Notes under the pieces: model-generated | The model's input: the letters and a program-made list of their open reading frames with translations, nothing else | Database searches by the model: none | What the model was told of the DNA's origin: nothing | Assembly: GCA_037957365.1 (NCBI GenBank) | Contig: JARHVA010005356.1 | Coordinates: forward strand, 833,501 to 897,500 | Length of the DNA: 64,000 nucleotides | Direction: 5' to 3' | Source of the DNA: Torreya grandis | Taxonomy: Eukaryota > Streptophyta > Pinopsida > Cupressales > Taxaceae | Position numbers and translations under genes: made by a program | In this document: piece by piece, positions 10,819-21,832 of the stretch | How the letters are laid out: each line of letters begins with the position of its first letter | Position numbering within the stretch: position 1 is the first letter of the stretch

Positions 10819-11639
10819 TAGTCAGGTTGGTATTTTCTGACTATATTTTTAGTTAAATGGAGTTTTCTTTAAATTTACAAAGTTTCTTGATGTTAGCATA
10901 GACCTTATTTCAATTTTTCTATCCCTTTAAACTCCATTTTGAATTTTAAAATACCAATTTGTAACCTGTCAAGTCTATGTAGAACCATGCCTGTGGTTTT
11001 TGGTCAATTGTTAGTTATATACCTTCACGACCTTTTTAAACCTTAAAATTTCACCTAAAGATTGGGATTATTATCATAAAATTAAATCAAGTTATTTATT
11101 TAAGTTTTGGTATGTGTGAAATATTTTGTAACCAATACTCAATTTTGACTATCCTAGAGACCTAATTAAGGCCTAGTTTCAAGAAGGTTTGGTTCAGTTA
11201 TCACACTTACCTTCATATTTGGTCCATAAAACTTTATAAGAATATTTATAACCTTAATTGATATATAAAAATATATTTAATTTTTATTTAACACTTGTGT
11301 GTTTTCCAAATCAACTAGATAAATACTTTAGGAGGGCTACAAGGATATGGGGCCTAATAGAGACAACTTACATTTTGTATTGATCAATATCTCTCCTGCT
11401 ACATCAAATTGGTCAAATACTAGGTTGGATACTTAAATTAATATTAAAGTAAGGTGACACTTTTTAGAAGAAAACTAAATTGATATTTTGTTAGCTAGTT
11501 GAGCTGAGAAGCCATAATGTTGCCTAGTAAGAACCTAATAGGATGTGGAAGAGTGGGTATCTAGATGGGAGATGCAATCTTGGAGGCATTATGAAACTTA
11601 AGAGTGGGTTTTGATTTAAGGTCAACATCATTATAGGTT

Positions 11640-12560
11640 AATCAAAAAAGATGAACTATAATAGGGAATGTCAGTAACAGGGAAGAAGAACCACAAGCAC
11701 TAGATGAAGAAAAAGAAGAAGAGTGAGAGGAAGAAGGAATTGATAGACTAATGAAATTAGTCCTGGGACATGAGTCTAAACCAAAGATATAACTTCCCAC
11801 TTATGAAAGAAACCTATATGGATAGGATCTCATTGATTGGATTATAGATTTGGATAAGTATTTTAGTTATGATAATGTACCATAGGAAAACAAGATCAAT
11901 TTTGCTTACACCAAACTAAAAGGACATGCATCCCTTTGGTGGGATTATATATAGGATGAAATGAGATAGAAATGCAAGGTAAAGATAAAATATTATGATA
12001 GGATGGTAGCTAAAGTGAAGGCAAAATTTCTACCTAGTGATTATCATATATTCAATAAATTATAAAGTTTAAAGCAAAAAGAGATGGTTGTTATGGACTA
12101 TACCGAGTAATTCTATAAGTTGACCATTAGATTTGGTCATTTAGAAAGAAGATGTAGAGAATATTTATAGGTATCTCAATGGGTTAAGGTATAATATTTA
12201 AGATGAGTTCAGCCTAACAAGTCTAAGGACTCTTGAGGAGTGCTACCAATATGCTTTGAAGGTATAATACAAGCTCAATAGAAGATAAACTCAATAAAAT
12301 AGGGGTAGGATAATAATTTATATAGGTATAGATCAATAATGAGGAAGAGGCACATCACAAAGAGAAAATTTAGAACCAAGTACCTCTAAAGAATATGCAT
12401 CCAAGTCAAGAGGTAGATTCAAAAGAATGAGACCATACATTAGAGGAGGATACACAAAAAGAGGAAGAGTATTAAGTGATTTCACTGGTAAATATTTTAA
12501 ATGTAATAATTTTATTGGTCATAGGTTTTGGGAATGTCCATATAATGCTCAAACTAGTGG
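11640..12560 (+). pseudogene. Gypsy gag with degenerate zinc knuckle
   Basis: An acidic Glu-rich leader (about 11,690-11,740) is followed by LPTYERNLYG at 11,790, then DLIDWIIDLDKYFSYDNVP, INFAYTKLKGHASLWWDYI and DRMVAKVKAKFLPSDY. This is the Ty3/gypsy gag capsid pattern, with the characteristic LKGHA.LWWD. Near 12,490-12,545 the frame reads KYFKCNNFIGHRFWECP, a zinc knuckle in which the first Cys is Tyr and the spacing is altered. Stops occur throughout. It lies after the 5' LTR and before protease, as expected for gag. Confidence 0.85.
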
Positions 12561-12699
12561 ATCTAGAACTAAAAGTAGAAACCAAATAGTCTAATCAGAA
12601 GAAAAGATTGTTGATTCTCCATCTCATATTGAAGAATTAGAAGTTGTTGAATCTTTTTTAATTAGGATAATCTGATCAAACCACCCAAGCAGAAAGATC

Positions 12700-13215
12700 A
12701 TGCCTAAATAATGACTATACTCAAGACAACATGCAAATATCAAGGTAAGTAATGTAAGTTGGTGATTTATTTAGCTAGTACATATAATATATCTATAGTA
12801 GAGATGGTAGAAAATATTTTATTGAAGAGGATACCACATCTAAACCCATATAGGGTCTCATGTATTTAAAAGTGATATAAATTTCTTGTGAATGAGCAAT
12901 GTTGGCTAGTTTTTTTAGATTTGAGGATACAAGGATATGGCATTATGTGACATAATGTCAATGGATTACCATGTAATCCTAAGGAGACCTTGTAAATATG
13001 ATATAAATACTACTCATGATGGAAGAAAAAATGTATACACCTTGGATAAGAATGGAATAAGCCATACATTATTGACTCTTAAAGAAAAAGACAATGGACA
13101 AAGGACCAATGTAAGTGTTATGATAGTGAGTAAGAAACCTTTTAAATGTTATGTAAGAAGAGGAGTTGGGTTTTGGAGTTTTGATCAAACCAAGGATTTT
13201 TATAATATCCACTAA
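12700..13215 (+). pseudogene. Gypsy aspartic protease region
   Basis: Frames here read CKLVIYLASTYNISIVEMV, then LLKRIPHLNPYRVS. An open 92-codon stretch follows (12,937-13,215) with LCDIMSMDYHVILRRPCKYD and HDGRKNVYTLDKNG. In related elements this follows the Asp-Ser/Thr-Gly protease motif. Here the motif has become LAST, so the catalytic Asp is lost. The I-L-L-G-R-P-W-like block survives as ILRRPCKYD. Function in active relatives: cleavage of the gag-pol polyprotein. Confidence 0.75.
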
Positions 13216-13419
13216 GTTGAAATAATTGCCTCAATAGGTGTAATATATGTTGGTAGAATATGTTGATATTATGGTGGATGAATAACCCAATGAGCTTCCA
13301 TCTATTAGGAGAATCAGTCATCACAATGACTTTGTATTAGGTGAAAGTTTTCTTTAAAAATATAAGTAAAATATGAATCCATAATAGAATGAAAAAATAA
13401 AGAAGCAAATATAAGACCT

Positions 13420-14560
13420 CATGGATAAAGGATTAATCAAAGAGAGCCTCGGCCCATGTGTAGTACTAGTTGTACTAATGCTAAATAAAGAGGGAGATTA
13501 GAGAATGTGCACATATTATAGAGTAATAAACAAGATAACCATAAGGTATAGGTTCCCTCTTCCAATAATTGATTATTTTATGGATTACTTGAGTGGTTAT
13601 AACTACTTTTATAATATGGATCTCCAGAGTGGTTATCACTAGATAAGGATAAGTGAAGGAGATGAATGAAAGAATGCCTTTAAGACAAATGAGGGGTTGT
13701 ATGAGTGTATTTTCATACCATTTTGTCTCACTAATTACCCAAGCACATTTAAGTATAAAAAATTGTCATTGGTAAGTTTGTTACTATTTATCTAGATGAC
13801 AACTTGATTTATAACCCTAGAAAATAGGAGCATATTTAGCATTTAATAATGTTAATATAAAGGTTGTAAAAGGAAAGGTTATTGATTAACCTTAATAAAT
13901 GTTTGTTCATGAAGATAGAGCTTGTTAATATTGTTTTTGTGATCTCTTAAGGTTTTTTTAATATGGATAAAGACAAGGTGAAATCAATCATTGAGTCCAA
14001 CTCTCAAGACATCATATGAGTTAAGAAGCTTCCATGGCTTAGCTAGATTTTATAGGAAGTTTATCTAAAATTTTAGTGGGATTTGTGCACCCATTGTTGA
14101 TACTATAAGAGGGTATAAAAAGAGATCTATATGGAATGATATACCTGAGAGAAATTTTTAGTTATTGAAGAAATTAATAACAAAATAGCCTATGTTGGCA
14201 ATTCCCATTTTTAACAAGGTGTTTTAAGTTGAGTGTTATATAAGTGGGGTGGCCATTAGAATAATACTAAGTCAAAAGGGCATACATGTATCATAATTTA
14301 GTGAGAAGATAAATAAGGCCAATAAATTGTATTCAACTTATGATATTGAATTATATGACATGGTTCAAGTATGGAGGAAGTGAAGACATTATGTAATTCC
14401 AAAGTAGTTAGTTATATTCATGGAAAATCATGTACTTCACTTCATAACCAATAAGCCCAAGCTTATTCAAAGGCATATGAACTAGGTGGAGTACTTGTAG
14501 AACATAAAAAAATTTGTCAATCACAAGTAAGGTAAAATAAACAAAGTAGAGGATTGTCTA
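13420..14560 (+). pseudogene. Gypsy reverse transcriptase and RNase H
   Basis: In order: KGLIKESLGP, NKITIRYRFPLPIIDYFMDY, YNMDLQSGYH, IRISEGDE, AFKTNEGLYECIFIPFCLTN (about 13,420-13,750). An RNase H region follows at about 14,150-14,400 (AIRIILSQKGIHVS, then NKLYSTYDIELY). The YxDD box expected near 13,790 is replaced by unreadable frame-broken sequence. The segment PTLKTSYELRSFHGLARFYR (about 13,995-14,055) is the usual connection between the two domains. Multiple stops and frameshifts make it inactive. Confidence 0.85.
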
Positions 14561-14699
14561 AGTAGGAAAACTTTACTTATAATTGAAATCAAGCTTGAGA
14601 GTGGGGGAATAAAGTCACTCAAGGAGCTATATGAAACTGATTTAGAATTTTAAGATGTATATAAGGATTGAAAGAAGCTAACTATATAAATAGAGAGTC

Positions 14700-15620
14700 T
14701 TGGATGGAGGACATGATTCAGGATGTTTTGTTGTTCAAATTAGTTCAACTTTGTGTGCCAAGGAGTTATGTGAGAGATAATTTGATAAAGGAGAATCATT
14801 GTGGAAGTTTGTAAGGCCACTTTGGCCTTAACAAGACCTTGACCCAACTTAATAATAATTATTATTGGCTTATAATGCAATTATATGTGAGGAAGTTTGT
14901 ATAAAGGTGTTAAGTTTATAAATATGCATAGGGAAAGAGCACTAATATATGCATTTATCATCCCTTACCAGTACCAAATATGCCTTAGGACTCTAATAGC
15001 ATGGACTTTATCATGGGGTTTCTAAGAACTCAAAGAGGGCATGATTATATTTTTGTTTTTTTGGATATATTTTACAAGATGTCTCATTTCATACCTTGCA
15101 AGGCAACCAATGATGTTACTCATGTGGCCAATTTATTATTCAAAGAGGTAGTTAAACTACATGGAATACCATTGATTATTATTTTAGATAGAGATACCAG
15201 GTTTGTAGGCCACTTTTGAATAACCTTGTGGTGAAATCTAGGAACAAATTTTAACTTTATCTCAGCTTACACCCTTAAATAAATGGCCAAACTAATGTAG
15301 TCAATAGAAGTTTGGGTAACTTGCTAGGATGTTTGACAAAGGATATTCCTAAATAGTGGGACCTAGTATTGTCACAAACAAAGTTTGTTTAAAATTAATT
15401 TACAAATATAAGTATAGTAAGGAGCATATTTCAAGTGGTGTGTGGTATGAAACCAAGGAGAGTCTTTGAGTTGAGAGATCCAAGAGAGATGGATAAAATA
15501 AGTGTTGAGGGAGAAGAGTTTTCTATTGCCATGTAAGAGGTGCATGATAAAGTGAAGAATCAATTAGAGTTGAATGTGGAAAAGTAAAAGAAACATGTTT
15601 ATTTAAAGAGGACATATATC
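14700..15620 (+). pseudogene. Gypsy integrase
   Basis: An HHCC-type zinc region is readable near 14,790-14,930. The catalytic core is partly open from 15,001 to 15,219 (72 codons): MDFIMGFLRTQRGHDYIFVF with the first Asp, and IILDRDTRFVGHF with the second Asp. Beyond 15,219 frameshifts break the part that should hold the catalytic Glu, although ILTLSQLTPLNKWPN-like text still aligns by eye. It lies just downstream of RNase H in the usual gypsy order. Confidence 0.8.
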
Positions 15621-15639
15621 AGTTTTTAGATTGGATACA

Positions 15640-16099
15640 TGGTGTTAGATCACTTTAAGAATAAAAGGTTTCTAAAAGGTGAGTATAACAAACTAAAAAA
15701 GAAGAAGATTGGCCTATGCAAGGTCATCAGTAAATTATCTAATAATGCCTATGATATAAAGTTTTTTAGTGGTATAGGATATCTCATATTTCAAATTTTA
15801 TATAATTTTATCCATATAATGAAGGAGATAATTAGGATCAACCACCTGGGAGTGAAGACACAACGTCCAACAATGGGCAAATCAGCTATTATAAGCAAAA
15901 GAACTTAAACTCATCTTGAAAAATAAGTTTGTAAAGAGAACAAGAGGTAAATATTATTATTAGTAATTAGTGAAGTGTAAAAATAATATTATAGAGTATT
16001 TCACTTGAATTAAAACAATATACATCATAAATCATGGAATTACTCTTGAAGACCTCATGAATAGGAGTTCATGGGTCAATTTCTTGTTCCTAAGGAGTA
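15640..16099 (+). pseudogene. Integrase C-terminal / chromodomain-like tail and end of pol
   Basis: An 89-codon open frame (15,639-15,908) includes KNKRFLKGEYNKLKKKKIG, resembling the GPF/Y region after the integrase core. The final readable text before the LTR is FLVPKEYDTRAS, overlapping the LTR start. I see a basic, lysine-rich profile but cannot confirm a chromodomain fold. The end of pol runs to the 3' LTR at 16,100 with no separate env-like frame. Confidence 0.5.
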
Positions 16100-17584
16100 T
16101 GATACAAGAGCATCACCCTATCTAATAAATTTTGTATTTTTATTATAGTTCTAAGTATTTAAGGGGTATTTATAGTCTTATATATCATATTTTAGTCATT
16201 TATAGGTCTCATGAGTGAATAAAATTTGAATTGGACCTCTTTTGGAATTTTCTTGACAAAAATAGCAATTCAAGTTTTGGAATTTATTTCTTTCTTTATA
16301 TGGTTTAAATAATGTTTTTTATAGGATAAAATGTTGTTTTTTTGGTTTTGTTATGGGTATTTTAGGTTTTAAAATGTTATTAATTATTTTTCCACCTTTT
16401 TGGATGTGTTATCATGATCTAACCTTATGTAACACCCAAGAAGGCTAGTTATATAAGCATGAACATATGTTGGAGGTTAACAAGATTTAACTATAGATAT
16501 TTTAGGGGTTAAAAAAATTAGAGTATTATAATATTAATTCATCCCAATGTGTGTAAGGTGGAATGATTCAATAAAATAAATAAGAAGATCAAAAAAATTT
16601 AGAAGAGAAGATTGACTGCCTTAATTTTTTTTGTATGCCTTTATAATTTAAAGAATGTTAATGAATGAAGAAATATTTGAAGAATCTTGAGACTTAATTT
16701 TATACCCTTGGTAAGTTATATTATATATATTATTGATTTATTGGTTTATTTTAAGTTGTATCATTGATCTATAGATGTAAAAGAGAGAAACTCAGGCCTA
16801 GAGCATTTTGTGTTTGACATAGTCAAGAATCAAGAGGTGTGTAAGGTTCCTCTAGTCCAAGTCAAGTATTTTGATGATTTAAATTATGTTGTTTAATCAC
16901 TAATAATTAAAATAAACTTGTTTATATAATAAAAACCCATAGAGATAAAAACTTCATTCAAACCTAAAGTTTATTGCATACATTATTATACCCTATTTTC
17001 TTGTGTATAGTCAGATTGGTATTTGTATATTTTTTAGTATATTTTAAGAGAAGTAGAGTGTTATTTTAATTTAAAAAGTTTATTTATGTTATAATATACA
17101 TAATTATAATGTTTTTATCCTTTTATATTCCATTTGAGTTTGAAAAGACCAATTTTTAACCTCTTAAGTCTATGTAGAACCCTACCTATAGTTTTTGGTC
17201 AATTGGTGCTTATATACCCTAAAAACCTTTTCAAACCTTAACTTGGGATTATTGTGATAAAATTTATTAAAATGGTTTCTTGAATTTTTGGTATGTTTGG
17301 AATATTTTTGAGCCAAAACTTAGTTTTTACTATCATAGAGACCTAATTGAGGCCTAGTTTTAAGAATGTCTAGTTGAGTTATCATAGTTACCTTCAAAGT
17401 TGCTCTATAAAAGTTTGTAAGGAGATGTATGACCTTAATGGGTATCTAAAATTTTATTTTATTTAAGTTTAACCCCTGTGTGTTTTCTAAATAAAAAGGA
17501 TAATTTATTTAGTAGGACTACAAAGATAGAGGCCTAATAGAGACATTTTCCATTTTGTATTGGCATCTCTCTCCCTCTACAACA
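16100..17584 (+). repeat. 3' LTR of the gypsy element (1,485 bp)
   Basis: Begins TGATACAAGAG and ends TACAACA. It aligns with the 5' LTR apart from the LINE, the microsatellites and the duplicated segment there. It gives the best picture of the original LTR and includes the uninterrupted target of the ORF1-only LINE at about 16,281-16,301. Confidence 0.85.
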
Positions 17585-17589
17585 ATCTA
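17585..17589. repeat. Right target-site duplication (ATCTA) of the gypsy element
   Basis: Pairs with GTCTA at 7,385-7,389; see there. Confidence 0.6.
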
Positions 17590-18220
17590 CCACACATAGG
17601 GAGAGAATCTAAATTTGATGAATAAAATATTTAATTGTACATATTTGGTGTATTTTATATATATGGTTATTTTAGTTTTATGATACATTATTATGATAGT
17701 AGAACTGAAGCTCTTTAGAAAATATAGAGTATGAAATTGAGAGACCGTTATTTTTATTTTGAGCACACAACTATCAATACCAAATGAATTACTCAAATTC
17801 TAGATATAAAGACTCCATGACCACCTATTTTAAACATGGAATATAATTTAGATCAAATAAATTTTCAATTTGAGTGATCCTTGTGAGTGGATCATTACCA
17901 TAAAATTTGTGTAAGTCTACTTTTGGTAACCTCAAATTCAGACCAAGATTGGTAGTGTGATTGTTCAGAAGAGGAGAACAAAATTGGAGTGGTGTAGGGT
18001 TATTTTTAAATGAATAAGATATAAATTTATTTAAATTCCTAATTATATATTTTAATTGATCACACGAGCCATTCATATACACTCTCATCCTTGTGGTATC
18101 CCCTTTAACTCCATTGAGATCCTCTTTCTACACCATGCCATGTAACTCTGAATAAAGTTGTTGAACCACCTCTAAAATATGTAGATCAAAATTTCTAGAC
18201 TCTATGTCATTCTTGTGAGA
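17590..18220 (-). pseudogene. Chromovirus gag N-terminus (half 1 of split gene)
   Basis: The minus-strand frame 18,088-17,825 (87 codons) contains LGLNLRLPKVDLHKFYGNDP, then LTRITQIENLFDLNYIP, the N-terminal gag pattern of chromovirus-like gypsy elements. Upstream DNA to about 18,220 is probably the start of gag, but I cannot fix the first ATG. To the left, the frame decays and then stops at 17,590, where the plus-strand gypsy element was inserted; it resumes at 7,389. It lies downstream (minus strand) of the primer site at 18,644-18,658. Confidence 0.75.
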
Positions 18221-18643
18221 ATTTGTAGGAGTTTCATTCCATTTCTTTCATCCTCAAGTGTTAGGACTAGCCATGCACAAACCCTAGGAGGGTTTCAGCC
18301 CCCCAAAAAGTGTATTAGCAAATTATATTATTGTGATCACCTCACCAAGATGAATCCAATGACTTATATTGTGCACAAGGGTGAAAAATTTTGTCTCAAA
18401 AAATGTATTGGCATATAAACCATTGCAATCATCTCACATAGACAAATCCATTGATTACTAAGGTTTAAATAATTTAGACTTTTGTCCCATTTTTTTCAAA
18501 AACACACTTCCAACAATGTTGTAGTGATGAAAAAGATTGAATTCTTCCCATGTCATAATTCATGTTTTTTTATCATTAAGTTTAAAGGAGATGTGAAATA
18601 CAATATCTGAAAAAAATATATGTTATAAAAACTTGCCCAAATC
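18221..18643 (-). other. 5' leader of the split chromovirus, no gene seen
   Basis: Lies between the primer site and gag on the minus strand. A 67-codon plus-strand frame (18,215-18,418) has no recognisable domain and is likely chance. Confidence 0.5.
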
Positions 18644-18658
18644 AAATCTCTAATACCA
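18644..18658 (-). promoter_or_regulatory. Primer binding site, initiator tRNA-Met type
   Basis: The minus strand reads TGGTATTAGAGATTT, matching the start TGGTATCAGAG of the common plant retroelement site complementary to the initiator tRNA-Met 3' end, with one mismatch in the first 11 bases. It sits just inside the LTR at 18,660-19,009. Confidence 0.7.
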
Positions 18659-18659
18659 C

Positions 18660-19009
18660 TTATAATTAAATTACTTAGATGTTCTCATAATATAATATTA
18701 TATAGAATAAATAAGAACATAATATGTAGACCCACATAATAATTGATAGAAGAGAAGATTGATTGATAAATATAGTTGAGCCACTTCAAGGGGGCAACCT
18801 ATACAACAATGTAATAAGATCATAATTCACAATATGCTGATCAAATACTAATTACTACCTCCTGTATATACTTTACTTTACCATGGTTGTTTCATAGGCC
18901 AAACTTACTAATAATATAGAGAAATGTGATAAGATAATATAAGAGATATATAAGCCACAAGTCAACCACACATATTCCTAAACACACCATAGGTTAAGGG
19001 CATATCAAA
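18660..19009 (-). repeat. Probable 5' LTR (about 350 bp) of the split chromovirus
   Basis: Bounded on one side by the primer site and on the other by the abrupt start, at about 19,011, of the repeat shared with 42,706-45,250. On the minus strand it starts TGATATGCCC. No partner LTR is in the window, so the ends are inferred. Confidence 0.6.
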
Positions 19010-19010
19010 A

Positions 19011-21565
19011 TTGGTTCGTGCTATTGAATAATTTTTCTTTGATCTTGAAATGTTAAGTATATTATTTGCATTTGATATATTTTTGAGATGAATATACTAC
19101 CATTTAATATAGAATATATTATGAAAATATTCAAATATCTAGTTCAAGTATACGTAGTTACAATTTTATCTCGAAAGTATGGATTTTATACAAAGATTTT
19201 AACCCACAAAGAGAATTTTTTGATGTTTGCAGATATTTTTAGGTTGGGTCTATTGTTTTTTGCTTTGAAAAGAAAATTTTAGCCATTTTTTATTTTTGGT
19301 ATTGAATAGTTTTTTATTAGTTATAAGTTCCTACATTTTTAAATCAGTCATATTGATAATTATGGTAAGCTTAGTAAACAAGATTTTCAGTCATAGTTGT
19401 GCAAATTGGGAGATCCAGTCAATAATTTTGAATATTATGACTTGAAAGTTTCATTCATTTATAATAATATAGTTCTATGAATTTTTTATATATTATTAAC
19501 TTGTGTGACCTTAGGGTTCTGTATGTTTAATTTTGAATGTTTCATATACATGATTTATGTAAGGCTTTATATTCATAATACATGCAAATTTTATTTTTTA
19601 TGGATTTTGGTATCATTTGTTTGTTTACATGAAAATTATTTTATCAAATATTATGTAATATTTGATGAATTTAGTGATTAAGTTTTGCTTGTTTTAATGT
19701 TCATTCTCAAAACTTATAAAAATTGTACATAAAACATTAACATGATCTTGGAAATAATAAGTATAGTTTAATGTTTGATGTTTGATGTTTGATATTGAAA
19801 TTTTAAAATGGAATGTTGGTTATGACTCAAAATTCATTCATATTTCACTCTTTTTAGTTTCAAAATTTTGTTATATTAAAATTTGTATTCAAATGCACTA
19901 TTCAAAGTTATGATAGTATTTAGTATGTATATAGTTTATTCATACTTATTTTGATTATTTATTATTTGATTAATTATATTTATTGACTTATAATGTCAAA
20001 ATTTATTTTAATTTTATCACTTACATAGTATTTATTGTATGTATAGTTAAAAAATTATCTAAATAGATGTCAAAACAATTCAAATCCCCCCACCCATTAG
20101 AAATTGTAATTTCTTCTATATTTATTATTTAATCTTGGAATTTTATTAAGTCCAAACTATAAATTTAAATTAAAATTTTATAATTTAAAATTAAACTAAT
20201 TTATTTTTTAAAATCAAATAATTTTAACTACAACCAACTAAATTTAGTTCTAACTTTATTCATAACTATCTCAAAGAGAGTTACTTTATAAAGAGAATGA
20301 AGACACATAATAAGAGGAGAAACATGTAGGTATCAATATCTCTTCTATGTTCAAATAAAATTCATCTTTTTTTCTTACATACAAACATCTTTGAGATTGA
20401 ATAATCATTTACAGATAGACCAAATAATGCATTCTCTAACAGTGAAGTAATATGCTTTAATAACACAATTATATCCAAGTTTCTTGGCATATTCATAAAT
20501 TATTATCTAAATATTATCAAGAAATAATATAATTTTATGATTTCACATATGTAGTCATACGAATAGAATTTCATGTAGTTGACATGAAAAATGATGAATA
20601 CCTCATTGTTTGTGACAAATTTGTAATCTATTGATTATAATTTGATCTTCATTTGAAGATCATGTTTATAATCAGATTATTTTAATTTTTTTTCAATATT
20701 TTTTTTATTTTACACCCATAAGTTAATTCTAGTTCCAAGTCTCACAATATTTATTTTCTATTAGTTTGATTTTTCTTTTTTGTCTTAGAGTAGTTTGTTA
20801 GTTTCTTATTCTCTTAAATAGTAAATTTATTTACTCTTATTTTTTGTTTTACTCTCTTATTATTTAGATTTAACTTATTTTTAGTTTCCACAATTATATC
20901 CGTTATCTTGACTAATTTTCCAACTTGCTAACAATAGGCTTAAATTTTTATTAGTTTTAACATTTAGATTAACTTTAGGGATTTTTTTTTTTTTTTAGGA
21001 ATTTGTTTACCTTTCTTAGTTATTTATATTAGATTTAGGTTAGTCTTGGTTAGTTTAGTTAGTTTTTTTTATCTTGATTTCTTTTTTTTTTCTTTCCATT
21101 TATTCCTTTCTCATATGTTTCCTTTCTTGGATCCTCATAGTTTGAATATGTATATGAAATATAGATATTTAGCAAATCTGAGTATTTTATCCTTTAAGGG
21201 ATTGCTTAACTAATAGGATTTGTTTTTTTCATAGGTTATATGATATTTTTATACCTAATTTGAGACTTATTAGTATAATTTTCAAGTAATGATAGCATAT
21301 TAGAGCAAAGCATTATTTATAAAGATCTTTCTTCTTGACATAGTCGATAATAGTGTTAGGTTTGATCAATTTTATAAGATAGTCGTAATATTGATTTAGA
21401 TTTATTATTGAGGGTATTAATCCCAAAAATTTAAAATATCCTTTTTTATGCCCTAGGATTGATTATTAGTGATAGATCCCTTACAATTAAAATGGTATGA
21501 TTTTATTTTGACCTTCATAGGAGGTGAATGGGTTGATTTGTTGACATGAAAAAAATCACTATAAA
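19011..21565 (+). repeat. Long repeat R1: 3' half of the 5' LTR of a giant-LTR element
   Basis: Aligns in the same orientation with 42,706 to about 45,250 over ~2.5 kb. Landmarks: GATGAATATACTACC near 19,088 versus GATGAATATGCTACC near 42,777; CCCCACCCATTAGAAAT near 20,088 versus 43,760; TTATCTAAATATTATCAA near 20,503 versus 44,172. No coding potential; short open frames such as 19,088-19,282 look like chance. Its left end is cut by the chromovirus LTR. Reading it as LTR sequence is inference from the order R1, internal region, polypurine tract, R2. Confidence 0.65.
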
Positions 21566-21758
21566 AAATTTGACAATTTTGTTATGGAAATTTAAATAAA
21601 TTTTAATTATTTATACTTTTTTTTCATGTCTTAAATGATTTTACATCATATCCCATACCCCATTACATTAACTAGTCACTAGTTTTTAGTTCATAGTTAT
21701 CATAATTGATAGCTCAGATTTTGTTTCTAGTTTAGTAATTATTTTTTGCCTAGTTATG
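21566..21758 (+). other. Internal region of the giant-LTR element, part 1, no gene seen
   Basis: AT-rich DNA between the end of R1 and the LINE. It should contain a primer binding site if R1 is an LTR, but I cannot find a convincing one. Confidence 0.4.
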
Positions 21759-21777
21759 AAACATATGTATTAGTTTT
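21759..21777. repeat. Target-site duplication of the 8.1-kb LINE (left copy)
   Basis: AAACATATGTATTAGTTTT here is repeated exactly at 29,861-29,879. Confidence 0.9.
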
Positions 21778-21832
21778 TTTTTAACACCATTATAACAATA
21801 TTTTTATGGAACGCACTCTCTAAGTTTGAATC

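Larger units (their letters stand above)
7390..11406 (+). repeat. 5' LTR, enlarged by a LINE, microsatellites and a tandem duplication
   Basis: 7,390-7,588 and 9,350-9,800 align with 16,100-16,700 of the 3' LTR. The remainder aligns with 16,730-17,584. Net of the LINE (7,589-9,330) and its 19-bp target duplication, and of the microsatellites and duplicated segment (9,801-10,552), it returns to about 1.5 kb. A primer binding site was sought just after 11,406; the DNA reads AATTGGTCAAATACTAGG, which is too degraded to assign to a tRNA. Confidence 0.8.
7390..17584 (+). mobile_element. Near-complete Ty3/gypsy (chromovirus-like) retrotransposon with both LTRs
   Basis: LTR-like ends TG...CA bound it: TGATGCAATG at 7,390 and TGATACAAGAG at 16,100 start the LTRs, and TACATCA (ending at 11,406) and TACAACA (ending at 17,584) close them. 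Between the LTRs are gag, protease, reverse transcriptase/RNase H, integrase and a C-terminal region, in that order on the plus strand. The 5' LTR is swollen by a LINE insertion, microsatellites and a duplication; the 3' LTR (1,485 bp) is close to the original. The 4-of-5 matching target duplication and the gag frame that rejoins across it support these ends. Many stops make it non-functional. Confidence 0.85.

Noticed and set aside
11407..11425. Primer binding site after the 5' LTR of the 7,390-17,584 element
   Set aside because: Only TTGGT matches the usual start; too decayed to call.
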